Shown one piece after another: positions 18,390 to 26,147 of a DNA stretch of 64,000 bases. The position numbers and the translations under genes are program-made. The stretch's first letter is position 1, and every line of letters begins with the position of its first letter. Below the pieces are notes generated by a model. It worked only from the letters and a program-made list of their open reading frames with translations, searched no databases and was not told where the DNA came from. The stretch is from NCBI RefSeq assembly GCF_001278755.1, contig NZ_CP012601.1:2604001-2668000 (forward strand), in the 5' to 3' direction. The stretch is from Bacillus sp. FJAT-22090. GTDB taxonomy: Bacteria > Bacillota > Bacilli > Bacillales_A > Planococcaceae.

Positions 18390-19514
18390 ATGATGTCTAA
18401 AAAGAGTATAGAAACTCAGCTAGTACAATTAGGGAACCATAGTGATTCGAAGACAGGAGCTGTAAATCCACCAATCTATTTATCTACCGCTTACAAGCAT
18501 GCCGGACTTGGTCAATCAACTGGTTATGACTATACACGTACAAAAAACCCGACAAGAGCTATATTAGAAGAAGGCATCGCGAAGCTAGAAGCTGGAGATG
18601 CGGGATTTGCCTGTAGTTCCGGTATGGCTGCAATTCAATTGGTATTATCTCTATTTAAATCAGGTGATGAACTGATTGCCCCAGAGGATCTTTATGGCGG
18701 GACTTATCGCTTATTTAATCAGTACGCAGATTCCTACAATATACGCACATCCTATTCAAAGTTTGAAACTGTTCAAGAAGTAGAAGCCCTCATTACTAAA
18801 AACACAAAAGCAATCTTTATAGAAACGCCTACTAACCCGTTAATGCAAGAAATCGACATAGAGCAATATGCGACATTAGCTAAAAAGCATCATTTATTAT
18901 TAATCGTGGATAATACATTCTTAACCCCTTACTTACAGCGCCCAATTGAACTTGGTGCCGATATTGTTATTCACAGCGGCACAAAATACATTGGCGGCCA
19001 TAACGATGTTCTTGCTGGTCTCGTTGTTTCTAAAGGCACCGATATAGGTGAAAAATTACTAATAAATCATAATGCAGCAGGTGCAGTGCTTTCTCCATTT
19101 GATTCATGGTTATTAATAAGGGGGTTAAAAACACTTCACTTACGTATGAAACAGCATGATGCAAATGCAAAAAAGATTGCTAAATTCTTACAAAATGAAT
19201 CAGTAGTAAAGGATGTTTTATATTCTGGAAAAGGCGGAATGCTTTCTTTCCGCTTACAAAAAAGTGAATGGATTAATCCCTTTCTTGAAAACCTCCAATT
19301 AATCGTTTTTGCAGAAAGCCTTGGAGGAGTGGAAAGTTTTATCACCTATCCCGCAACTCAAACACACGCGGAAATTCCAGAAGAAGAACGTATAGCACGT
19401 GGTGTAGATAACAGCCTACTACGCTTCTCTGTCGGTGTTGAAGAGGCAGAGGACTTAATAAAAGACTTGAAACAAGTTTTTGCATTATTGGAAAGTGAGG
19501 TGTCCGTAAAATGA
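18390..19514 (+). CDS. metI: Cystathionine gamma-synthase / O-acetylhomoserine thiol-lyase
   Basis: A 374-residue Cys/Met-metabolism PLP enzyme, the length of B. subtilis MetI. The PLP lysine is Lys199 in 'IHSGTKYIGGHND'; substrate-binding 'YDYTRTKNPTR' (47-56) and 'SLGGVES' are present. It condenses an activated homoserine with cysteine or sulfide in methionine synthesis. It is the first gene behind the S-box leader. The AAAGGA site can serve either the ATG at 18390 or the adjacent one at 18393. Its stop overlaps the next start by four bases (ATGA). Confidence 0.9.
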   Translation: MMSKKSIETQLVQLGNHSDSKTGAVNPPIYLSTAYKHAGLGQSTGYDYTRTKNPTRAILEEGIAKLEAGDAGFACSSGMAAIQLVLSLFKSGDELIAPEDLYGGTYRLFNQYADSYNIRTSYSKFETVQEVEALITKNTKAIFIETPTNPLMQEIDIEQYATLAKKHHLLLIVDNTFLTPYLQRPIELGADIVIHSGTKYIGGHNDVLAGLVVSKGTDIGEKLLINHNAAGAVLSPFDSWLLIRGLKTLHLRMKQHDANAKKIAKFLQNESVVKDVLYSGKGGMLSFRLQKSEWINPFLENLQLIVFAESLGGVESFITYPATQTHAEIPEEERIARGVDNSLLRFSVGVEEAEDLIKDLKQVFALLESEVSVK

Positions 19515-20698
19515 GTGGATATAAAGAGTCATTAGAAACGAGTATTGTCGTGGCATCAACTCGTGGGCATGGAGAGAGAAAAACTGGTGCTGTCAATGTC
19601 CCGATTTATCTGTCCTCTACCTTCCATCAAGAAAGCTTTGATGAATTTGGTCCATATGATTATAGCCGTTCTGGAAATCCAACGAGAGATGCTTTAGAAA
19701 AAACGATTGCTGAACTAGAAGGTGGTACTCGAGGTTTAGCATTCTCCTCCGGACTTGCTGCAATCTCTTCCGCATTCATGCTCCTATCCGCAGGTGATCA
19801 TATTGTTATTACAGAAGATGTCTATGGAGGTACATTTCGTTTTGTAACCGAGGTATTGCCTCGTATTGGAATTAAGCATACTTTCGTTGATTTTACGGAT
19901 TTAGAATCCGTTGCTTCAGCGATTCGCTCCAATACAAAATTGATTTATATTGAAACACCATCCAATCCATGTCTAGGTATAACGGATATTAATCGAATCG
20001 TGGAGCTCGCTAAAGCAAACAATTGCCTAACCTTTTTAGATAATACATTTATGACACCACTTTACCAACGTCCACTCGACCTTGGAGTAGATGTAGTTTT
20101 ACATAGCGCTACTAAATTTTTATCAGGACACAGTGACATAATTGCAGGTCTAGCTGTTACAAAAGATGAGGAACTTGGAAAACGATTAGCATTCCTTCAA
20201 AATTCATTCGGTGCGATTTTAGGTGCCCAAGATTCATTTTCACTTATTCAAGGAATTAAAACGTTGAGCGTTCGATTTGAAAAATCAGCAGATTCAGCCC
20301 AACAGATTGCTGCCTATTTAAACAATCATACTTTAGTCGAAGAAGTTTATTATCCAGGGTTAACATCCCATCCAGGATATGAAATTCATGCACAGCAAAC
20401 AACAAGCCCTGGGGCAGTCCTCTCCTTCCGTTTACCTACGCAAGCAATAGCAAAAGCATTTGTTGAAAGTGTTCAGATTCCTGTTTTCGCTGTAAGTCTT
20501 GGCGGAGTGGAATCTATTCTTTCCCACCCTGCCCAGATGTCCCATGCCGCTATGCCAAAATCGGAACGGGAAAAACGAGGAATCACTGATGGATTACTTC
20601 GATTCTCAGTTGGTTTAGAAAATGTAGATGATTTAATAGCAGACTTCGACCAAGCACTTCTAGTAGCTGCAAAACTAATAGAGAAAGTTGGAATTTAA
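19511..20698 (+). CDS. metC: Cystathionine beta-lyase
   Basis: A 395-residue PLP-dependent enzyme of the same fold as its neighbour, with the PLP lysine at Lys202 ('LHSATKFLSGHSD') and 'YDYSRSGNPTR' near 49-59. It cleaves cystathionine to homocysteine, pyruvate and ammonia. The gene starts within the metI stop codon and has a GAGGTG site inside the metI 3' end, so expression is coupled to the S-box. Order and lengths match the B. subtilis metI-metC pair. The two family members are hard to separate by sequence alone, so the assignment rests partly on gene order. Confidence 0.87.
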   Translation: MSGYKESLETSIVVASTRGHGERKTGAVNVPIYLSSTFHQESFDEFGPYDYSRSGNPTRDALEKTIAELEGGTRGLAFSSGLAAISSAFMLLSAGDHIVITEDVYGGTFRFVTEVLPRIGIKHTFVDFTDLESVASAIRSNTKLIYIETPSNPCLGITDINRIVELAKANNCLTFLDNTFMTPLYQRPLDLGVDVVLHSATKFLSGHSDIIAGLAVTKDEELGKRLAFLQNSFGAILGAQDSFSLIQGIKTLSVRFEKSADSAQQIAAYLNNHTLVEEVYYPGLTSHPGYEIHAQQTTSPGAVLSFRLPTQAIAKAFVESVQIPVFAVSLGGVESILSHPAQMSHAAMPKSEREKRGITDGLLRFSVGLENVDDLIADFDQALLVAAKLIEKVGI

Positions 20699-20699
20699 C

Positions 20700-21801
20700 A
20701 TGACAAATCAATTAGTACATAAAGCGCCTTTTAAAGCAGATCACGTTGGAAGTTTTTTACGTCCAGAACGTTTAAAACAGGCTCGTTTACAATATGAAAA
20801 TAAAGAAATTACTGCAGATCAATTAAAACAGATCGAAAACGAAGAGATTATAAAACTAGTAGAAAAAAGAGACAGGGTTAATATCCGTTACAGATGGGGA
20901 ATTTCGTCGTAAATGGTGGCACTTTGACTTTCTAGGAGGCCTTGATGGAGTAGAGTTCTATGAAACAGATAAAGGACTCTCCTTTAAAGGAGTACAAACT
21001 AGAGCACACGGTATTAAAGTAACAGGTAAGATCAGTTTTAGCACTCATTATATGATTGATCACTTCAAGTTTCTAAAAAGTATTGCTGGAGACTCCGTTG
21101 TTAAGTTTACTATCCCGAGCCCAAATATTCTTTACTATAGAGCAACAATTGAAGAAGGTATTTATAGCAGTGACGAAGATTTATTTAATGATTTAATCGC
21201 TGCATATCAAGACGTAATTCAGGCATTATATGATGAGGGCTGTCGATATCTACAAATCGATGATACATCTTGGGCAACCTCTTTTTCTGAGGAAGGCATT
21301 GCTTCTTTAAAAGAACGCAGTTTAGATTTGGATCATGCTCTTCAACTTTCTGCACGCGCCATCAACGAATCCATCGCAAAAAGACCTAATGATATGCTCG
21401 TAACTATGCATATTTGTCGTGGTAATTTCCGTTCTACATATATTACGAGCGGAAGCTATGAGTTGGTTTCGGAAACGATTTTTGGTGGACTAAATGTAGA
21501 CGGTCTTTTCTTAGAATTTGACGATGAGCGCTCTGGAAACTTTGAACCACTTCGTCATGTGAACCGTTCTGATTTATATATCGTACTTGGTTTAATAACT
21601 TCCAAACATGGTGCTTTAGAAGACGCGGACCAAATAAAAGCAAGAATTGCAGAAGCAACAAAATATGTGCCTCTAGAACAGTTATGCTTAAGTCCACAAT
21701 GCGGCTTCTCTTCTACGGAGGAAGGAAACATTCTTACAGAAGAAGAACAATGGGAAAAAATCCGCCATGTCGTTCAAATCGCAGAAGACGTTTGGAAATA
21801 A
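20700..21801 (+). pseudogene. Frameshifted MetE-like (YxjG/YxjH-type) methionine synthase
   Basis: Two frames together encode one 366-residue cobalamin-independent methionine-synthase C-domain protein. The first starts at the ATG at 20700 ('ADHVGSFLRPERL'). It runs to about 20867, just after an A6 run (20863-20868). Skipping one base continues as 'GLISVTDGEFRRKWW' and on to 21801. Zinc ligands are intact: His and Cys in 'TMHICRGNFRS', Glu in 'LEFDDERSG', Cys in 'LSPQCGFSS'. The third gene of the S-box operon, it would methylate homocysteine. The clean remainder suggests a recent mutation or a sequencing error in the A run. Confidence 0.85.
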
Positions 21802-21915
21802 AATATGTTGGTAAAGTGTGGATAAGAGCAACCAAATAAGATATAAAGCGACTAGTTTATTCAATAGACCGACCATTTCCCCCCAAAAAAGAGTTAACTT
21901 CATAAATTAACATAA

Positions 21916-22653
21916 AAAGTGTGTGATTTTATTTTAATCGCACACTTTAGACTGGGGACAAACTCGAATATCTTCGTGTTTGAACTACAGTCTTTTTTCT
22001 TACAATAAATATAAATAACCTATTTAGTTGAATTTCACTACGGGCGGACGCTTTCCGCGGGCGGTCCGTGAGCCTCCTCGTCGCAAGCTCCTTCGGGGTC
22101 TCACTTGGACACGCTGTTCCCGCTGGAGTCGCCGTCCTCCGTTTCAATCAACATATGGCTTCCTAATTTTCAAATAGTAAAAGCAAGTTCACTTTGTGTG
22201 AATACTGAAGGCTGCCATTAATTTTTGAATATTTTTTTCCTACAAAAAAATATTTAGAGATATATTATATCTTTCGGATTGAAGACAAAAGGCCGTTAGC
22301 TAAGTGGTTTCGTTCATTAAGTTAATATTGTGTCATCATTTTCAATATTATTCTTCCTGAGTATATAGAAATAATAAGGTAGCATTTTATCGGTTTGGAG
22401 AAGCGTCCGCTCGACTCCTGCAGGAAAAGCGAGACAGACGAGACCCTGCAGGAGCGAAGTAGAGGATGGCAATCTAAGTTCGCCGCGTCCTGCGGCAACG
22501 ATTGCATGACCAACAACCTGTTGGCCCAAGCGGCTCGGCGCTCGCCCGCGGAAAGCGAGCGGTAAGCTTCGGAAAACCTAAACTATCCAATATAATAAAT
22601 TCGAGTTTGGCTACAGTCTGTAGTGTGTGATTTTATTCTGATCGCACACTTTT
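21916..22653. repeat. Composite GC-rich intergenic repeat, block B, with terminal inverted repeats
   Basis: The block is bounded by near-identical direct copies of a hairpin (21916-21948 and 22622-22653, 29 of 31 shared positions; arms GTGTGTGATT/AATCGCACAC). Just inside are 21-bp inverted ends with 18 matches, AGACTG...CAAACTCGAAT at 21949-21969 and its inverse at 22599-22619. The left part holds a GGCGGACGCTTTCCGCGGG / CTGGAGTCGCCGTCC foldback module (about 22030-22140). The right part (about 22275-22525) contains inverted copies of block A segments, including the 58-bp insertion seen at 3453-3512. No gene is present in the 21802-22783 interval. Confidence 0.82.
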
Positions 22654-22783
22654 CTCTTGCTCCAAGTTGTGGAGAACTTGTTGATATCTTTAATCGTACT
22701 GTATGATTTTGTTTTCCTAATGTTTTATTAATTACTTCATGGGTAAATAAATTATACGTTATTAATTGAAGGAGGAATATTAT

Positions 22784-23092
22784 ATGACCAATCATCTATA
22801 TGAACACTCAACAGACGACATCGTAAAAGAAACAGGAGAATACACTTGCGAAGCTGGTATTACGAAAACATTATATAAGGGCGATAAATTTCCTTCTTGC
22901 CCAGAATCGGAAATTTCGACCTATTGGAAGCATTCGGAAAGTCATTATCATAATTCTGGAGATAAGGTAACGGAATCTGGTAAATATGTAGATGAAGACG
23001 GAGATGAATTAGAATTAGAAGCAGGAGCAACATTCCCAAATTGCCCTAAAGCTGGAACACCTACTAAATGGAAACACGCAGGAAATTTATAA
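22784..23092 (+). CDS. Small YjzC-like protein with a duplicated domain
   Basis: A 102-residue soluble acidic protein with ATG behind GGAGGA. It is built of two copies of a ~45-residue unit: 'GEYTCEAG...GDKFPSCPES...YWKH' (about 22-58) and 'GKYVDEDG...GATFPNCPKAGTPTKWKH' (about 63-99). The G.FP.CP....W pattern resembles the small Bacillus protein YjzC, which has one copy. The paired Cys/His residues could bind metal, but this is not established. A convergent terminator follows. The function is unknown. Confidence 0.72.
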   Translation: MTNHLYEHSTDDIVKETGEYTCEAGITKTLYKGDKFPSCPESEISTYWKHSESHYHNSGDKVTESGKYVDEDGDELELEAGATFPNCPKAGTPTKWKHAGNL

Positions 23093-23098
23093 AATTGT

Positions 23099-23120
23099 GG
23101 CTGGCTCTTTGCCAGCCTTT
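23099..23120. terminator. Convergent terminator
   Basis: The stem GGCTGGC/GCCAGCC with loop TCTTT lies between two convergent genes. T-tracts are short on both strands. Confidence 0.65.
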
Positions 23121-23124
23121 CTAA

Positions 23125-23472
23125 TTAGAGCAATCCTTTGACAAAATCAATCGTAACGTCTTGTACAAATAAAAACAAAAGCCATCCACAAATCCCTAAT
23201 CCGATAGACACGAATAAATGAAGAGAATTTTGTAAGGAGATATAAACAATTAACAACATCACTGCAGTAGCAGGAAATCCCCAAAGAACTCCTAATGCAA
23301 ACTTACTTAACACAGTAGTTTGTTCACCTTGTACATATAACCATATAATACTTAAAAGGCTAACTAAAGGAAGCGCAGCGATTATTCCGCCATAGGTCGG
23401 AAACCTTCTCGAAACTTCTGTTACAATCCCTATTAAAATAGCAGAAATCATTATTTTCACAATTACATACAT
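23125..23472 (-). CDS. DUF3147 family membrane protein
   Basis: A 115-residue protein with four membrane helices and the family's 'RRFPTYGGIIAALPLVSLLS' loop after helix one. DUF3147 proteins are small integral membrane proteins of unknown function. The start codon overlaps the 3' end of the upstream MarR gene by ten bases, so the two form one operon. The regulator probably controls this protein, perhaps as an efflux or membrane-stress module; that is inference from context only. Confidence 0.82.
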   Translation of the reverse strand: MYVIVKIMISAILIGIVTEVSRRFPTYGGIIAALPLVSLLSIIWLYVQGEQTTVLSKFALGVLWGFPATAVMLLIVYISLQNSLHLFVSIGLGICGWLLFLFVQDVTIDFVKGLL

Positions 23473-23879
23473 TTATTCGCACCCTTACTTAATATTTCTA
23501 ATGCTTTCTCAATCATCATTCTTTCTTGGTTCGATAGCTGCTCTAGTACTATTTTTAATTTTTCCTCATCCAAACTCGTATTTCGATGTAACACGCTTTT
23601 GCCTAGCTCAGTTAAAGTTAAACTTACTTTCCTTTGATCCTCGGCGCTCTTTTCTTTTTTAATATATTTTTTCTCCAATAATCTCTTTACATGTTCTGAT
23701 GCTGTATTAGGCGAAATTTGTAAAAAAATAGCTACATCATTCACGCCAACAAATTGTTTTTTTTCTATAAGCTGAAGTATACGTACTGCCTGATGGGAGA
23801 TTTTATCCTCATGTGGATAATGTAAGTAAAAATAAATATCTGTCCAATATTGATTTAGCCTCGTTATTTGCCCGGTCAC
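23463..23879 (-). CDS. MarR family transcriptional regulator
   Basis: A 138-residue winged-helix protein with the MarR layout: the recognition region 'VNDVAIFLQISPNTASEHVKR' (split over helices) and wing 'KKEKSAEDQRKVSLTLTELG'. I chose the GTG at 23879, which sits nine bases after AGGGAG. The longer open frame upstream would place the start inside the large palindrome that must be the operator. It heads an operon with the DUF3147 gene. Autorepression through the palindrome at 23903-23937 is likely. Ligand unknown. Confidence 0.83.
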   Translation of the reverse strand: MTGQITRLNQYWTDIYFYLHYPHEDKISHQAVRILQLIEKKQFVGVNDVAIFLQISPNTASEHVKRLLEKKYIKKEKSAEDQRKVSLTLTELGKSVLHRNTSLDEEKLKIVLEQLSNQERMMIEKALEILSKGANKCM

Positions 23880-23902
23880 CTTTGTATTCTCCCTAAAATA
23901 AT

Positions 23903-23937
23903 ATTTATTTATATCGTAACATACGATATAAATAAAT
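23903..23937. promoter_or_regulatory. Perfect 35-bp palindrome, probable MarR operator
   Basis: Arms ATTTATTTATATCGTA and its exact complement (16 bp each) surround a 3-nt spacer, 24 bp ahead of the MarR start codon. The position and symmetry fit a MarR dimer site covering the core promoter. Confidence 0.75.
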
Positions 23938-23940
23938 AGC

Positions 23941-23980
23941 AAAAAAAACCTCCGAATACCGACATTCGGTCTTCGGAGGT
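23941..23980 (-). terminator. Intrinsic terminator of the Mhq-like operon
   Basis: The stem ACCTCCGAA/TTCGGAGGT with an inner ACCGA/TCGGT pairing gives eight T residues on the minus strand, right after the flavin reductase stop. Confidence 0.9.
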
Positions 23981-23993
23981 AATCTTATCTATC

Positions 23994-24602
23994 TTATTTT
24001 GGTCTTTCTATCGAAAATACTTCACCAATTTTAGCGTAGTTAGAACCTGCTAAACGGCTAACCGCTCCAAGTGTTTGATGATTGATTCTGCCGTCTTCGT
24101 AAATAGATTCATCTATATGAAAACGAACGATTTTTCCTATAATGAGATCCGTTCCTATAGAATGACCTTCACCCAACTCAATAATTTGCTCTAAAGTGCA
24201 TTCAAACCTAACTTTCGCTTCTTTGATTCCTGGAGTACCGATTATTTCACTTGATGCCAAGGTTAACCCAGCTTTTTTGATTTCACTTTCATTCGGAGGC
24301 AGCGAGACAGCAGTTATATTAATCTTTTCTACATTTTCTTCATCCACAATGTGGACAACAAACTCATTTCTTTCTAAAATGTTTCGTGCGGTATCTTTTC
24401 GTTCTCCATTTTTCCGCTGAATCGCAAGGGAAATCATTGGCGGATTAGACGAAACAATATTGAAATAACTAAAGGGTGCACCGTTAATCGTATCATCTTT
24501 CGCCAAACTAGTGACAAATGCAATCGGTCTAGGAACTATACTACCGATTAACAATTTATAATTTTCTCTTTCTGTCCTTTTTTTCGGATCAAAAGAAAGC
24601 AA
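23994..24602 (-). CDS. Flavin reductase / flavoredoxin-like protein (YwrF-like)
   Basis: A 202-residue FMN-binding split-barrel protein. Family marks are 'LIGSIVPRPIAFVTS' (18-32), 'NGAPFSYFNIVSSNPPM' and 'HSIGTDLIIGKIVRFHID'. It should bind FMN and transfer electrons to or from it. The start is a TTG nine or so bases after GAGGAGG. It is the last gene of a three-gene operon (MhqR-like regulator, ring-cleaving dioxygenase, this protein), 17 bp after the dioxygenase gene. That context points to handling of quinones or other aromatic electrophiles. Confidence 0.84.
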   Translation of the reverse strand: MLSFDPKKRTERENYKLLIGSIVPRPIAFVTSLAKDDTINGAPFSYFNIVSSNPPMISLAIQRKNGERKDTARNILERNEFVVHIVDEENVEKINITAVSLPPNESEIKKAGLTLASSEIIGTPGIKEAKVRFECTLEQIIELGEGHSIGTDLIIGKIVRFHIDESIYEDGRINHQTLGAVSRLAGSNYAKIGEVFSIERPK

Positions 24603-24619
24603 ATGGATTCCTCCTCAAA

Positions 24620-25555
24620 TTAGTCAAAGTTTCTTATTTTGATTGGAATTAACTCATTGGTCAATCGTTCTCGATACTTTTCATATTGATAAGGTAGCAT
24701 TAAATTCTCGCCCATAGTTTCAAGCGATTCATCATGAGCAAATCCTGGAGGATCCGTTGCGATTTCAAATAATATCTCGCCATGCTCTCTGAAGTAGATT
24801 GCATTAAAGTAGTTTCTATCTTTTACTTCGGTTACTCCATATCCATGATTGCCTACATATTGCTGCCAATCTAGTTGATCTTTATCATCTTCAGCTCTCC
24901 AAGCAATATGATGAACTGTGCCTACACCCATTTGCCCACGGCCTCTAGATGTCGTTTTTAAATCGATCACATTCCCGATTTCACCAATTGATTTGAAACG
25001 AATTAAATCACCTTCTTCTGCAATTTTCTCAAAGCCCATCACTTCTTCTAGTGTTTTTGCAGTTTTTTCTGGTTGTGATGAAAACAATATTGCTCCACCA
25101 AAACCTTTAATTGCTACTTCAGCGGTAATATCACCAAAAGTCCAATTGTTAGCTTCACCATCTTCTCTTTCCACTAGTTCTAATCGGAGGCCATGTGGGT
25201 CCTCCAACGTAATATAAGTTTCTCCAAAGCGTGATTCCTTATTAAAAAGAACACCTAATTTTTCCAATCTTTTTTCCCAAAAAGGCATTGCCCCAACTGG
25301 TATCACATAAGATGTCACACCAACTTGTCCATCCCCAATTTTCCCTTGATAAGCGCCAACCCATGGAAAAAATGTAATAATTGTCCCTGGTTTTCCTCCA
25401 CCATTTCCGAAGTATAAATGATATGTTCCTGGGTCATCGAAATTAATTGTTTTCTTCACTAACCTTAGTCCTAAAACCCCTCCATAAAAATCGACATTTT
25501 CCTGTGGATGTCCTACAATTGCCGTAATATGGTGTATTCCTGCTGTTTTTTTCAT
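24620..25555 (-). CDS. Ring-cleaving dioxygenase, MhqO/MhqA-like
   Basis: A 311-residue vicinal-oxygen-chelate protein with two glyoxalase-type modules. The opening 'GIHHITAIVGHPQENVDFY' supplies a metal-ligand His pair; 'GTVHHIAWRAED' begins the second module and 'HGEILFEIATDPPGF' gives the acidic ligand near residue 270. In B. subtilis, related MhqA/E/O proteins protect against methylhydroquinone and catechol, presumably by opening the ring. The gene lies 23 bp after an MhqR-like regulator, which matches that biology. The exact substrate is not deducible. Confidence 0.86.
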   Translation of the reverse strand: MKKTAGIHHITAIVGHPQENVDFYGGVLGLRLVKKTINFDDPGTYHLYFGNGGGKPGTIITFFPWVGAYQGKIGDGQVGVTSYVIPVGAMPFWEKRLEKLGVLFNKESRFGETYITLEDPHGLRLELVEREDGEANNWTFGDITAEVAIKGFGGAILFSSQPEKTAKTLEEVMGFEKIAEEGDLIRFKSIGEIGNVIDLKTTSRGRGQMGVGTVHHIAWRAEDDKDQLDWQQYVGNHGYGVTEVKDRNYFNAIYFREHGEILFEIATDPPGFAHDESLETMGENLMLPYQYEKYRERLTNELIPIKIRNFD

Positions 25556-25578
25556 TTTACAATTTCCTCTCTTATTAT

Positions 25579-26010
25579 TTAGTGACTGTTGTTATTCTTT
25601 CCAACTTTTTTTAATAAATCGATCAATACAACCTTTTCTTCTTTCGTTATTCCTGAAAAGATTTCTTCAATTACGGATACATGCTTTGGAAAGATCTCAT
25701 CCATAAATTGTTTACCAGCTTCCGTAATTTGAATATAGACAACACGACGGTCTTCTTTACAATTTAATCGCTCTAATAAACCCTTTGTTTCTAATTTATC
25801 GATTACGTAAGTGATGGAACCCGAATTAATAAGCACTGAATCTGAAATTTGTCGTACCGTTTGTTTTCCTTTATTATATAGGGCTTCTAACACCGTGAAT
25901 TCAGATGTATGCATTTCATAGCTACTAATGTCTTTTTTCGTCCGATCTTGCACAGATTTAGATGCTTTCATCAAAACAACAAACGATTTTAACGATAAAT
26001 TCTCCCCCAT
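25579..26010 (-). CDS. mhqR: MhqR-like MarR family repressor
   Basis: A 143-residue MarR protein closely resembling B. subtilis MhqR in its recognition segment 'SVLINSGSITYVIDKLETKG' and wing 'CKEDRRVVYIQITEAG'. MhqR represses quinone-resistance genes and is released by electrophiles. Here it is the first gene of an operon with the dioxygenase and flavin reductase. A near-perfect palindrome TATCTTGAATTAAAGATA directly next to a TATAAT box upstream is the likely operator. There is no conserved N-terminal Cys of the YodB type, consistent with MhqR. The symbol is by similarity. Confidence 0.82.
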   Translation of the reverse strand: MGENLSLKSFVVLMKASKSVQDRTKKDISSYEMHTSEFTVLEALYNKGKQTVRQISDSVLINSGSITYVIDKLETKGLLERLNCKEDRRVVYIQITEAGKQFMDEIFPKHVSVIEEIFSGITKEEKVVLIDLLKKVGKNNNSH

Positions 26011-26047
26011 ATCTTTCCCACTCCTCTCACTTTACTTTGAATTCGTT

Positions 26048-26065
26048 TATCTTGAATTAAAGATA
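26048..26065. promoter_or_regulatory. Candidate MhqR operator
   Basis: TATCTTGAATTAAAGATA has 9-bp arms with one mismatched pair and abuts a minus-strand TATAAT. The core is close to the MhqR box known from B. subtilis. Confidence 0.65.
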
Positions 26066-26103
26066 TTATATACCTTTTTTATTTTGATGTCAAACAATAA
26101 GGA

Positions 26104-26140
26104 ACCTCATTCCCCTGTCCTTTAGACAATGAAATGAGGT
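26104..26140 (-). terminator. Probable terminator of the beta-oxidation operon
   Basis: Outer arms ACCTCATT/AATGAGGT and an inner CTGTC/GACAA pairing form a long stem just after the acyl-CoA dehydrogenase stop. The T-tract is weak. Confidence 0.5.
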
Positions 26141-26147
26141 CTAATTT

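Noticed and set aside
20855-20880. Programmed ribosomal frameshift in the MetE-like gene
   Set aside because: Restoring the frame needs +1, whereas A-run slippage signals normally give -1. The family is not known to use recoding, and no stimulatory structure or stop signal is evident.
22317-22529. 70-codon minus-strand frame in block B
   Set aside because: It is repeat sequence containing inverted block A segments, without a ribosome site.
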